From CAYFZR01 sp964347835 [NCBI: uncultured archaeon] (GTDB lineage Archaea; CAYFZR01): a stretch of DNA of 64,000 nucleotides. This document shows positions 24,536 to 32,825 of the stretch, one piece after another. The stretch is taken from contig CAYFZR010000065.1 of the NCBI GenBank assembly GCA_964347835.1, positions 27,464-91,463 on the forward strand. The letters run 5' to 3'. The notes under the pieces were generated by a model that was not told the origin of the DNA, did no database searches, and worked only from the letters and a program-made list of their open reading frames with translations. Made by a program: the position numbers and the translations under genes. The stretch's first letter is position 1, and each line of letters opens with the position of its first letter.

Positions 24536-25426
24536 CTAGAATAACTCATGTAGATTTACTTTGTAGGGACCTAACTTTCCCCCATAGTTCCCCGCTGTGA
24601 TCTTTACCACACCTGGTACCTTTACTGCAGCCTCAATTCCTTTCTTTGTAGCCTCTTTTACCGCATCTAGGTTAAGACCATTTATCACAAGTTCGTAAAT
24701 GGCTTCCACATCTTTAGGTACGAAGGTATCGGCCACCTTTTCTTTTAGTGTTGGAGCATAGCGTTCGTTTGTACTGGCTTTTAAGAATTTGTACTTGGAA
24801 CCAACTTTTGAACCTGAAGCGACGATTCCACCCGGAAACGGAGTTATCGTACCTTCCAGTTCCATAACAGTATCCACGGCATCTTCTGCTGCAGTTAAAG
24901 CGGCCATCTGGTTCTTTGCCAAAATAAAAAAGTTTCCACCTGCCACGCCATCGACAGCGCCAATTTTATCCTCAATTACAAAATCTCCTTCCATCATCGG
25001 TATGTAGAACACCTTTCTACCAGATATCTCTCTCTCACTCTCGAATCCGTCTCCGAAAAATTTGAGTTTTGCTCCAGTATCGAATTGTAACTCGGCATCA
25101 GGTAATCCGTTGAAGCAAGCTGCCGTAGGAGCGGTGAGAACACATTGTCCAATTCTGTTGAGTAATTGGGTTCCCAATCCTTTTTCGCTAAAATGGCAAA
25201 TCTGAATGTACGCACCAGGTCTTCCATCCGGTGTTTCATCTCCTCCAACGACCTTCTCAATGCCTGCTTCTGCAGGGCATGCAATCACCGAAGTTCCAAA
25301 ACCAGTAGCCTCTGTAGCCGCTACTAGGGCCCATCTTTTTGTAGCACCAGTTATCAAAGGCCTTGCAATTTTTATTGGAAAGGCCTCAGCAAAGGTATCT
25401 TCTATTTCAACTCCATTTATTTTCAT
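24536..25426 (-). CDS. ftr: Formylmethanofuran:tetrahydromethanopterin formyltransferase
   Basis: 296 residues, full length. Ftr moves the formyl group between methanofuran and tetrahydromethanopterin, in either CO2 reduction or C1 oxidation. Recognisable blocks: MKINGVEIEDTFAEAFPIKIARPLITG, WALVAATEATGFGTSVI, GGDETPDGRPGAYIQI, VLTAPTAACFNGLPDAE and GNYGGKLGPYKVNLHELF at the C-terminus. GGTGAG 5 nt before the ATG. First gene of the ftr-DUF1805-86-residue operon. Mer is encoded 27 kb away. No fmd/fwd, mch or mtd lie in the window, so the direction of the pathway cannot be read here. Confidence 0.97.
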   Translation of the reverse strand: MKINGVEIEDTFAEAFPIKIARPLITGATKRWALVAATEATGFGTSVIACPAEAGIEKVVGGDETPDGRPGAYIQICHFSEKGLGTQLLNRIGQCVLTAPTAACFNGLPDAELQFDTGAKLKFFGDGFESEREISGRKVFYIPMMEGDFVIEDKIGAVDGVAGGNFFILAKNQMAALTAAEDAVDTVMELEGTITPFPGGIVASGSKVGSKYKFLKASTNERYAPTLKEKVADTFVPKDVEAIYELVINGLNLDAVKEATKKGIEAAVKVPGVVKITAGNYGGKLGPYKVNLHELF

Positions 25427-25533
25427 TGTCTCACCAATTGAGGTTCGATCAGTTTAGAATATATAATTTTTGGAACAAAGAATCTTGTATATAATCAACT
25501 TATTTAAAAATAGGACAGTAGGATTATTATAGG

Positions 25534-26154
25534 ATGGAGAGCATTTGTAGCCGATACCACCATATTCAAAAATATTCTTCGAGGGATAAAATGGAATACC
25601 CTTCAATATTACTTATTACATACATCGAAACCCTTGCGAATATATCAGGACCTTCAGAAACAATTGATTGGCTGAAAGATCTAGGAATGACGCTCTTTGA
25701 AAAAGTTGAACCCCAAGATTTCAAGGACATGGAAGAGTTTAAAGAAAGTATATCAAAAGGAAAGATGTTTCTGCCGTATTTCACCAACATACCCGAAATT
25801 GAGGATAATCTAATTCTTTTTAAGTCATGTCCATTTTATGAGGCTCTTTGGAATTACATCGAGCATTATGGGAGGTTTCCGCCTTCTTTTGAAGAGGTAA
25901 TTGAATACTATAGGGAAAAAGAAGATATCGCGGTGAGTCCTTTTTGTATTATTCACCGTTTTGTTTGCGAAAGAATCGGTAAGAAAATAAAAATAGGCGG
26001 AAAAAATCTTTTTATTACAAGGCTTGGATCTAAATCAATATTTGGAGAGATTATTATTTCTAAAAATAAAATAAAAGAAAAAAAATTAAATGAAGAAGAC
26101 ATTTTAGAATTATTGAAAGATTTCTCATGTATATATTACTTGGAGACTAAATGA
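25534..26154 (+). CDS. Hypothetical protein with conserved-looking cysteines
   Basis: 206 residues. The centre has KSCPFYEALWNYIEHYG and SPFCIIHRFVCERIG, a Cys-Pro-Phe followed by two further cysteines spaced like ligand-sensing V4R or methanogen-type sensor domains, but I cannot place it. The C-terminus is Lys-rich. ATG after AGGATTATTATAGG. Divergent from ftr with about 100 bp between starts. Confidence 0.65.
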   Translation: MESICSRYHHIQKYSSRDKMEYPSILLITYIETLANISGPSETIDWLKDLGMTLFEKVEPQDFKDMEEFKESISKGKMFLPYFTNIPEIEDNLILFKSCPFYEALWNYIEHYGRFPPSFEEVIEYYREKEDIAVSPFCIIHRFVCERIGKKIKIGGKNLFITRLGSKSIFGEIIISKNKIKEKKLNEEDILELLKDFSCIYYLETK

Positions 26155-26189
26155 TACCTTATTTTCTTGATATTAAAATAGCGAGAATT

Positions 26190-26275
26190 TCACTATATAA
26201 AAAATTATAAATGTGAAAAATCACTTAGCATTAATATAATATATAGTGACTATACACATATTTGGAGAATAGTGA
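26190..26275. promoter_or_regulatory. Half-site cluster upstream of 26333
   Basis: TCACTATATA (26190-26199) and TATATAGTGA (26240-26249) are perfect 10-bp inverted repeats about 40 nt apart; a third ATAGTGA follows near 26269 and GTGAAAAATCAC lies between. The second arm overlaps a TATA-like run. A repressor binding repeated ATAGTGA half-sites would fit, but the palindromic TATA content weakens it. Confidence 0.35.
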
Positions 26276-26332
26276 TCATATTTGTTTAGATAAAAGATTT
26301 TAGCAATTAAGAAAAGAGAGGAACTGAGGCTT

Positions 26333-27223
26333 ATGATTAAACTGCCATACGGAAACAAAGTTTGTGAAGCAGAAAATGTCAAAAAAATTGTAGATTTATA
26401 TCCTATTTTTAAAAAATATGAAATTGGTTATTTATTGGTTTCTAGGAATTCCGGAGATAAAAATTGGTTAATTTATATTTTTTTCTTGGATAAAAAATTT
26501 TTAGGTCTTTTTGCGCATACTGATTGTTGGGATAAGATTCTACTTGGTGATCTTGCTTTGGATCAAACCAAGGCGCTACTCTGTATATCGGACAAACTAG
26601 AAGTATATTCAGTTGATAGAGAAGAAATAATCGAGTGCAAGAACATGATTCCCAATATAGTAGTAGGAGAGTTAACGGTTCCAAGAGATATAGATTATGA
26701 AAGAACAGAATTAGATCAAAAAGAATTGGGAGAAGAGATAAAATCGGTAATTAAATGGAAGAATGAGCTTTCAGAAAAGTTGGAAAGAGTCCACAGCAGG
26801 CTCAGAGTAGAAAACTCTAGAGAATATTTCGAGGAGGCTGGGTTAGAAATTCCAGATGAGATCGAGGGCGAAAAATACATGGATCTTTGGAAATCTTATT
26901 TTAAAATGAATTCACGTAAAAAATTTGACATTGATCTGGCAGAAAAAATTGGTAAATATCTTGAAAAAAGATTTGCTTTGAGTAAGATGTGGATAGAAGT
27001 AAACTCTGAGTACGATGAAGAATTGGTTGTAAACATAGATGCAAAACTGCTTCCATTGGAGAATGAAAGAATCGAAACCCTGATTCCTAGATCCTCTAAA
27101 ATGTCAGTAAAGAGGGAAAATCAAGACGAAATCAAGAATGTCATAAAATGCGCTATAGACCGTGTTAGAGAGCGTTTAGATTTGTCTCTGACTCCTGTAA
27201 TCAAGGTCCAAGTAAGGTCATAG
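26333..27223 (+). CDS. Hypothetical protein
   Basis: 296 residues. N-terminal 110 residues alternate strands and helices (YEIGYLLVSRNSGDKNWLIYIFFLDKKFLGLFAHTD), the centre is a helix-rich acidic stretch (EIKSVIKWKNELSEKLERVHSRLR) and the C-terminus is again beta-rich with basic residues. No motif recognised. ATG start, preceded by GAGGAACTGAGG. tRNA-Glu follows 78 bp after the stop. Confidence 0.65.
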   Translation: MIKLPYGNKVCEAENVKKIVDLYPIFKKYEIGYLLVSRNSGDKNWLIYIFFLDKKFLGLFAHTDCWDKILLGDLALDQTKALLCISDKLEVYSVDREEIIECKNMIPNIVVGELTVPRDIDYERTELDQKELGEEIKSVIKWKNELSEKLERVHSRLRVENSREYFEEAGLEIPDEIEGEKYMDLWKSYFKMNSRKKFDIDLAEKIGKYLEKRFALSKMWIEVNSEYDEELVVNIDAKLLPLENERIETLIPRSSKMSVKRENQDEIKNVIKCAIDRVRERLDLSLTPVIKVQVRS

Positions 27224-27301
27224 TGATTCTACGATCATAAATTTTCTTTTTAGGGAAAGATTTTTATAAATCAATTTATGTTCTATTCGTTTGCAATATC
27301 T

Positions 27302-27376
27302 GCCCCGTTAGTGTAGTCCGGCCAATCATTCGGGCCTTTCGAGCCCGTGACGCGGGTTCAAATCCCGCACGGGGCA
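27302..27376 (+). tRNA. tRNA-Glu (anticodon TTC)
   Basis: Cloverleaf of 75 nt. Acceptor GCCCCGT pairs with ACGGGGC; anticodon stem CGGGC/GCCCG encloses CTTTCGA with TTC at 27338-27340; T arm GCGGG-TTCAAAT-CCCGC; discriminator A. No intron, CCA not encoded. A T-rich run (CCTTTTTTTATTTC) about 30 bp downstream could terminate transcription. Confidence 0.97.
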
Positions 27377-27426
27377 CTTTCCATAAATTTGTAACCCAAA
27401 TAACCTTTTTTTATTTCAAACGTTTT

Positions 27427-27987
27427 TTACATAAGGTTGATTATGTCTATACAGATCTCTAATATCTCTCTTGGGTTTTTTCCGACAATTCGGATTGCTG
27501 GCTCCTTGCCCAAATCTCCATCGTCATAAATAATGTCTGGAACCTTTCCTTTAGCATTCTCGATGCTCTCCTTCACTATCCAGTTCATTGAACCGCCTTC
27601 TATATACTTTACACTATCTGGCTCTTTTCTTCTATCAATATAAGATAAGACTAAACCCCTTTTCTCAGCAACTTTCTTAACTGCTCTCAAAATATCTTTA
27701 GAGTATCTAATATTGATCGCTGATCGCCTTTTTCCATCGAATTTCATGACTTCTAATATGAATCTCGCTACATGAGAGGAGGCGCCAAAATCTGGTTCGA
27801 AGCAGACTACTGGTCGGCCATAGGCTACACTTATCCTTCCCGGAACGCCCGCAACATCTTCTATATTTTTTGCACCTTTTCTTGCGTAGACGAAATTTGT
27901 CCTAATTTCCGGAATCAATTCGGAGAATTTATAATGCTTCAGCAGAATATTTAAAGACTCTTTTAATTCTTTGATTTCGTCAGTCAT
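27427..27987 (-). CDS. thiN: Stand-alone ThiN-type thiamine-phosphate synthase
   Basis: 186 residues. ThiN joins HMP-PP and thiazole phosphate to make thiamine phosphate; in many archaea it is fused to ThiD. Here it is alone. Visible: GVPGRISVAYGRPVVCFEPDFGASSHVARF, RRSAINIRYSKD, a RRKEP segment, IEGGSMNWIV, and YDDGDLGKEPAIRI. The REP-like and EGxSxxW blocks are missing in the ThiN domain of the regulator at 29213, which supports this protein as the catalytic one. It follows the P-loop gene by about 30 bp in a minus-strand unit with thiW. Confidence 0.85.
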   Translation of the reverse strand: MTDEIKELKESLNILLKHYKFSELIPEIRTNFVYARKGAKNIEDVAGVPGRISVAYGRPVVCFEPDFGASSHVARFILEVMKFDGKRRSAINIRYSKDILRAVKKVAEKRGLVLSYIDRRKEPDSVKYIEGGSMNWIVKESIENAKGKVPDIIYDDGDLGKEPAIRIVGKNPREILEICIDIINLM

Positions 27988-28017
27988 TTTCTTCCCTTTT
28001 CCTAATTCCCTTAAACT

Positions 28018-28581
28018 TCATAATTTAATTACGATGTCCACGTCATCAATTAGTTTATTCATCAACTGTCTTTCTCTCTCAGTTACACCAGATCCCCTGT
28101 CCTCTGAGAGTTCTTCTCCGTAGTAGCCGTTTATTACGGCGGTCTCGCTATTGTTTAAGACGTCCTTTAATATATCGTAGTCCCCGGCCTGTAAAAATAA
28201 TGAAACGTCGTTGATGAATAGAATCGGAGTCGGTTTTTCTAGATATTTTTTGAGAATTTTCTCCATCATTGATGCATTCTCTTTGGCAAGTTTTTCAACC
28301 TCTAGACTAGTCTTTCCGGACATTCTAGGAGTGTTGACTTTCTCAGGAGAAAGGTACCCAACAGTTCTCTGAGTAAGAGTAGGGTCAGACAATTTTCCCC
28401 CCACTTTTTTATCTAATCTTATGATTTCGCCTGGAGCGAAATCGATTACCGTTATATTATTTCTAATTACATTATCCAGAATTGCGTTATCGCATATTTT
28501 CATCGCTTGATCTAAAAGCTTAGATGTTAAAGCCGTTTTTCCACTTCCGAGGTCCCCTATTATCAGAATTTTTTTTCGCAT
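28018..28581 (-). CDS. P-loop NTPase in the thiamine locus
   Basis: 187 residues from ATG 28581; a GTG at 28623 inside the upstream gene would add 14 residues. Walker A is GDLGSGKTALT near the start, VIDFAPGE is a probable switch/Mg2+ region, and PILFINDVSLFL is a Walker-B-like strand. No NKxD motif, so GTP specificity is not supported. The family is unknown to me. It lies between thiW and thiN, so a link with thiamine transport or salvage is likely by position only. Confidence 0.65.
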   Translation of the reverse strand: MRKKILIIGDLGSGKTALTSKLLDQAMKICDNAILDNVIRNNITVIDFAPGEIIRLDKKVGGKLSDPTLTQRTVGYLSPEKVNTPRMSGKTSLEVEKLAKENASMMEKILKKYLEKPTPILFINDVSLFLQAGDYDILKDVLNNSETAVINGYYGEELSEDRGSGVTERERQLMNKLIDDVDIVIKL

Positions 28582-28600
28582 TATTTTAGCGTATTCTAAC

Positions 28601-29095
28601 TCAGTCGAATCCTGGAAATCCACCTTTTCTCAACCCTTTAATGACCAAGTATCCTATGATACTCCCAGGGATGCTACTGGCTAGAAAAGCAATAAGGAAA
28701 GCTGTTACGGTCATTGTTTTCCCTATCATCGGGGCAACTATCAAAGCGCTAATTATAGCACCAGTTCCTGTTCCAATGGGCTCTGTGAGAGCCACCAAGT
28801 CATTTTTTATAAAATGATAGGTAACACCCACCACGAGAGCCCCGGGGATTCCTCCTGGAAAGGCAAATATTGTGCCGGTTCCAAGCATATTCCTGATTAT
28901 GCCAGCGGCCGTTGCAACAGAGATGGCATACCATGGACCGAGAAGAATACCTGAGATGGCGTTAACCATGTGTTGAAACGGGAAACATTTTGTTGGTCCT
29001 ACAGGAAAGAAAATTGGGGATAGTATAACTGCAAGAGCAGTCAATACGGTAGCACCTGCAACCTTTTTGGTGTTTATCCTCCGTTTCTTTGCCAT
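28601..29095 (-). CDS. thiW: ECF transporter S component, ThiW family
   Basis: 164 residues with about five hydrophobic segments. VLTALAVILSPIFFPVGPTKCFPFQHMVNAISGILLGPWYAI and GTIFAFPGGIPGALVVGV are typical ThiW blocks, binding a thiamine precursor (thiazole) for uptake by the shared ECF module. ATG 29095 is chosen because GAGAGTGA precedes it by 6 nt; an in-frame upstream start at 29143 is less convincing. Divergent from thiR and the ECF genes; shares its 118-bp promoter region with them. Confidence 0.85.
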   Translation of the reverse strand: MAKKRRINTKKVAGATVLTALAVILSPIFFPVGPTKCFPFQHMVNAISGILLGPWYAISVATAAGIIRNMLGTGTIFAFPGGIPGALVVGVTYHFIKNDLVALTEPIGTGTGAIISALIVAPMIGKTMTVTAFLIAFLASSIPGSIIGYLVIKGLRKGGFPGFD

Positions 29096-29155
29096 ATTTG
29101 TCACTCTCGGAAAATAGAGATTAACGCAACGTTTATGAGTCATTGATATTAATCA

Positions 29156-29190
29156 TATATAAAGATTTCCAAGGCGTTTAAATAGTTAAA
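29156..29190 (+). promoter_or_regulatory. thiR promoter with operator candidate
   Basis: TATATAAA (29156-29163) is followed about 20 nt downstream by TTTAA-ATAG-TTAAA (29177-29190), where transcription should start. The inverted repeat is short and AT-rich, so it is only a weak candidate for the ThiR site. GGAGGG then precedes the TTG start of thiR. Confidence 0.3.
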
Positions 29191-29212
29191 TATAAAATTT
29201 GGAGGGATAAAT

Positions 29213-30115
29213 TTGAAATTTCCATGCGAATTGGTCGTGAAATATTTCTTACCAGCGGTCAGATACCGCATCTCCAAGCAAATGTCCGAATCTTTTAACC
29301 AAGAAGAGATAGCGGAAAAGTTAGGGGTGACGCAGTCTTTAATCTCTCTATACCTGAGTAATAAAATAAATGTTAATGATGAAATCTCAAAGAGATTGGA
29401 AGATTTTGACGTGGAATTAGAAAACCTTCCACAAACCTCTGACATCGAGTTCATCATCTCTGTATGTAGACTATGTAAGGCGTTGAGATCAGACGATGTT
29501 ATCTGTAACCTTCACAAGGAAATAGATCAGTCTCTATTAGCGTGCAACATTTGTTCCCGTCAGGAAGATCTAGAATTAGATAGAATTCACGTCTTAGACA
29601 ATCTCAAAAAGGCGTTTACGATTTTAAGAAGAACAGATAATATGGTAAATTTGGTGCCAGAAGTTTTTATTAATCTCGTGATGGCGGTTCCAAATCCAAA
29701 AAGCATATTTGATGTTGCTGGTTTTCCAGGAAGAATTGTGAAATCAGGTAATGAAATTAAAATCGTTGAGGAGCCTAAGTTCGGTGCCTCAAAACACATG
29801 GCGAACATCTTAGTGACAACTATGAGATTTGATAATACAAAAAGAGCATGCATTAACATACGTTATTCAGATGAGACTTTAGATATCTGTAAAAAGATGA
29901 ATTTAAGTACTGTACGTATAGAAAACAGATTTCAATCAACGGATCTTGACGCGAAACTATCAAAAAATATAGAAAATGTTTTAGAAAAGGAAGTTCCAGA
30001 TGTTTTATATGATCTTGGAGACGTAGGTATAGAGTCAATAATCTATATTTTTGCGCCCTCCGCCATAGAAGTAGCAAGTATCGTACAAAAAATTAGCGCT
30101 GGGTTATTAAATTGA
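29213..30115 (+). CDS. thiR: Thiamine regulator ThiR (HTH plus ThiN-like domain)
   Basis: 300 residues from TTG, with GGAGGG upstream. Residues 25-65 form a helix-turn-helix (NQEEIAEKLGVTQSLISLYLSN). A probable metal-binding stretch with paired cysteines follows (CRLCKALRSDDVIC and ACNIC, about 85-125). The C-terminal half is a ThiN-like domain (DVAGFPGRIVKSGNEIKIVEEPKFGASKHMAN) in which the RxxEP and EGxSxxW blocks of the catalytic paralogue are not conserved. Archaeal ThiR proteins with this architecture repress thiamine genes when thiamine phosphate is bound. Overlaps the next gene by 4 nt, so it is co-transcribed with the transporter it likely controls. Confidence 0.88.
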   Translation: MKFPCELVVKYFLPAVRYRISKQMSESFNQEEIAEKLGVTQSLISLYLSNKINVNDEISKRLEDFDVELENLPQTSDIEFIISVCRLCKALRSDDVICNLHKEIDQSLLACNICSRQEDLELDRIHVLDNLKKAFTILRRTDNMVNLVPEVFINLVMAVPNPKSIFDVAGFPGRIVKSGNEIKIVEEPKFGASKHMANILVTTMRFDNTKRACINIRYSDETLDICKKMNLSTVRIENRFQSTDLDAKLSKNIENVLEKEVPDVLYDLGDVGIESIIYIFAPSAIEVASIVQKISAGLLN

Positions 30116-30975
30116 GCATAGTGAAGATTAAATCACTTAGTTATAAATACGCGATGGAAGAAGAATATGTTCTCAGAGGCATCAACCTCGAAATATTCGA
30201 GGGAGATTTCGTCGTAATTGCAGGACCTACTGGAGGCGGGAAATCTACTTTATGTCGATGTATGGTAGGTTTGATTCCTCATTTTTATTCCGGCGAGATG
30301 GAAGGATCTGTAGAGGTTTTTGGGAGAAACATTAGGGAAACAAGCACCCCCGAACTTTCGAGAACTATTGGCATGGTACTTCAGAATCCCATGGATCAAC
30401 TCGTGGCGATGAGTGTTGAGAGAGAAGTAGCATTCGGACCTGAAAACCTTGGACTCCCGCGAAAGGAGTTGCGTAACCGGGTTGAGGAAAGTTTGTTAAA
30501 AACCAAGATTTATGGGTTAAGAGATAGAAATCCACTGGAACTCTCTGCAGGTCAGTTACAAAAGGTGGCGATTGCATCTATACTAGCGATGAAGCCTAAA
30601 ATACTAATTTTAGATGAGCCTACTTCAGAATTGGATCCTAAAAGTGCGATAGATATCTTTAATTTATTGAAAGAACTCAATAATCAAGGAATCACGATTA
30701 TTTTAATTGAACACAGACTAGAACACGCAATCAATCTTGTAAACCGTTTAATCATCATGGATGAGGGGAAAATAGTGCTCGATGGAGATCCGCGTTCAGT
30801 CTTATCGACGATATTGGAAAGCAAAGACATGGAAAAAATCGGAGTATCCGTCCCTAAAATTTCAATTTTGGCAAAACAACTTATGGATGCAGGCATATCT
30901 ATAAGCAAACTTCCATTAACTACTAAAGAACTGGTTGCTCTTCTGGGTGATTTTCTTGCCATACATAGTCTTTGA
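30112..30975 (+). CDS. ECF transporter ATPase subunit A1
   Basis: 287 residues from TTG that overlaps the thiR stop. Walker A AGPTGGGKST, Q-loop LQNPMDQLVAM (typical of ECF ATPases), signature LSAGQLQKVAIA, Walker B ILILDEPTSELDP, H-loop EHRLEHA. It forms a heterodimer with the next gene product to drive substrate import with EcfT and an S component such as ThiW. Confidence 0.93.
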   Translation: MSIVKIKSLSYKYAMEEEYVLRGINLEIFEGDFVVIAGPTGGGKSTLCRCMVGLIPHFYSGEMEGSVEVFGRNIRETSTPELSRTIGMVLQNPMDQLVAMSVEREVAFGPENLGLPRKELRNRVEESLLKTKIYGLRDRNPLELSAGQLQKVAIASILAMKPKILILDEPTSELDPKSAIDIFNLLKELNNQGITIILIEHRLEHAINLVNRLIIMDEGKIVLDGDPRSVLSTILESKDMEKIGVSVPKISILAKQLMDAGISISKLPLTTKELVALLGDFLAIHSL

Positions 30976-31777
30976 TAAAGTTGAATTCACCTATCCTAAT
31001 GGAATCAAAGCGTTAAATGGAATCAGCCTCAGCATAAACAAAGGAGAATTCGTTGCCATAATGGGGGAAAATGGTTCCGGTAAAACCACACTGGCAAAAC
31101 ATGTGATAGGTCTTCTAAAACCAGATAAGGGGAATGTGCACGTTGATGGATACGATACAAAGGAAACAAGAACGGAAGATCTCGTTAAGAAAATTGGATA
31201 CGTCTTTCAGAACCCCTTACATCAAATATTTTCTGATACCGTCGAGAAAGAGATTCTGATTGGACTTAAGCATAAGGATGAGAATAAAAACAGATTGGAT
31301 TACGTAATAAATCTCCTTGAATTATCCAAGTATCGTAACAGGCACCCGCTCAGGGTTAGCGAAGGAGAACGGAAAAAAATTACTATTGCGTCAATTTTGG
31401 CGTTAGATCCTGATATCATTATTTTAGATGAGCCAACGCTTGGACAAGATTTTAGGCAGAAAAAGAAACTCTCTGAATTATTACACAGACTTAATTCTGA
31501 AGGAAAAGGAGTGATCCTTATTTCACATGATGTTGAATTTATCTCAGAAAATGTAAACCGAGTAATCCTATTGTCTCAAGGAAAAATCCTAGCGGATGCT
31601 TCCACACAAGAAATTATGTACTCAAAAGAAATATTAGAGAGGGCAAAACTCATAAGACCTCAAATTGTTGAACTCGTTGATTTCTTAGAGGAATATGGAA
31701 TCAAGAAAAAAACTCTAGCGTTAGAAGAAGTTTACAAGTCTATACTTCAGATATTGGGAGGAAAAGATTTTGTTTAA
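30956..31777 (+). CDS. ECF transporter ATPase subunit A2
   Basis: 273 residues. Walker A MGENGSGKTTLAKH, Q-loop FQNPLHQIFSD, an unusual signature VSEGERKKITIA in place of LSGGQ, Walker B IIILDEPTLGQDF, and ISHDVEF. The TTG at 30956 follows GGGTGA by 5 nt; earlier in-frame starts near 30935 are not supported. It overlaps subunit A1 by 20 nt and EcfT by 8 nt. Confidence 0.92.
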   Translation: MPYIVFDKVEFTYPNGIKALNGISLSINKGEFVAIMGENGSGKTTLAKHVIGLLKPDKGNVHVDGYDTKETRTEDLVKKIGYVFQNPLHQIFSDTVEKEILIGLKHKDENKNRLDYVINLLELSKYRNRHPLRVSEGERKKITIASILALDPDIIILDEPTLGQDFRQKKKLSELLHRLNSEGKGVILISHDVEFISENVNRVILLSQGKILADASTQEIMYSKEILERAKLIRPQIVELVDFLEEYGIKKKTLALEEVYKSILQILGGKDFV

Positions 31778-32486
31778 TCGGTTTCGTTTTAAAAAAGGGG
31801 AAACATGGCTTTACAAACTTGATCCCAGGAGTAAACTATTTTTAACCCTGACGATAACAATCCTTTGCTTAATAAACGCGAATCTTTACTATCAGGTTGG
31901 ATTATCTATAACAATATTCCTTATTGCAGTATCTGCTAAGTTTTCAGATGAATGGGTAAAGACAATAAAGGCGTCAGCGCCTTTAATCATATTTGTAGGA
32001 GTTTTAAATTACTTCTATCTCGATTTAATTTATAGTTTGGTTATATCGCTAAGACTCCTAAATTTGATAGCAATCTTTTCAATCTTTTTTTTAACCACTC
32101 CGCCAGAGAGGCTGGAATCGGCTCTTAGAAAACTCAGATTTCCAGATACATTTAATTTCATATTTGTTACCGGTATAAAATACGTTTGGATTCTAGCCAG
32201 AGAAGCCAATGAAATTTCGGATGCGTATAAAGCCAGAGGAATTTCTACAGGGAGAAGTTTTTTTGGAAGGGCGCGCTTTTTCCTCATGGCACTTATACCT
32301 TTAGTTACTATTTCTATTATGCGTTCACATAGTTTAGCCGAAGCATTGGAGATGAGAGCATTTGGTTCCGGGAAAAGAACCATGCTTGAGGAGTTTGTTA
32401 TGGTAGAGAGGGATTGGTTAGTTATATTTCTCTCTTTGCTTATTGTAGGATTGAGTTTATCTATAAATTACAAACTTTTTTCCTAA
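31770..32486 (+). CDS. ECF transporter transmembrane subunit T
   Basis: 238 residues from TTG. LYKLDPRSKLFLTLTITI is the EcfT N-terminal signature; five or six helices follow, and the cytoplasmic coupling helices contain SDAYKARGIS and EALEMRAFGS, the two Ala-Arg-Gly-like motifs that contact the ATPases. It ends the thiR-A1-A2-T unit. With ThiW encoded divergently, the set could be dedicated to thiamine precursors or serve other S components. Confidence 0.92.
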   Translation: MFNRFRFKKGETWLYKLDPRSKLFLTLTITILCLINANLYYQVGLSITIFLIAVSAKFSDEWVKTIKASAPLIIFVGVLNYFYLDLIYSLVISLRLLNLIAIFSIFFLTTPPERLESALRKLRFPDTFNFIFVTGIKYVWILAREANEISDAYKARGISTGRSFFGRARFFLMALIPLVTISIMRSHSLAEALEMRAFGSGKRTMLEEFVMVERDWLVIFLSLLIVGLSLSINYKLFS

Positions 32487-32659
32487 CGGCGTGCAAGTAT
32501 GGGACTTAATAAAAACATGATAAAGACAATAATTAAGAGTGTCCATCCTAAATTGAGGAGTTTTCCACTTTCTTCTGCACGACGCGCTGCGAGTATGAAA
32601 ACCCAAGCAAGAGCAAGAATTAAAATTTGAATAGTGAAATACTCCCTCCTACTGACCAT
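32483..32659 (-). CDS. 58-residue two-helix membrane protein
   Basis: Reads ATG at 32657-32659 to TAG at 32483-32485. Two helices (YFTIQILILALAWVFILAAR and LGWTLLIIVFIMFLLSPILA) joined by a charged loop (RRAEESGK). GGGTGAAATTAA precedes the ATG. Its last 4 nt overlap the stop of EcfT from the opposite strand. No family recognised. Confidence 0.6.
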   Translation of the reverse strand: MVSRREYFTIQILILALAWVFILAARRAEESGKLLNLGWTLLIIVFIMFLLSPILARR

Positions 32660-32825
32660 TTAATTTCACCCTATGGAATCTTGCAATTTTAATGCTTATT
32701 TATGTTTTCCATAAGTATTTCCCTAAACGTTTATAATGTAATAAGCTGCACATGAAAAAACAAGTGAAACCTTCTCAAACCTCGTTGCAGTAATAAAACG
32801 AATTCAGACAAAGGAGAACGGAAAA

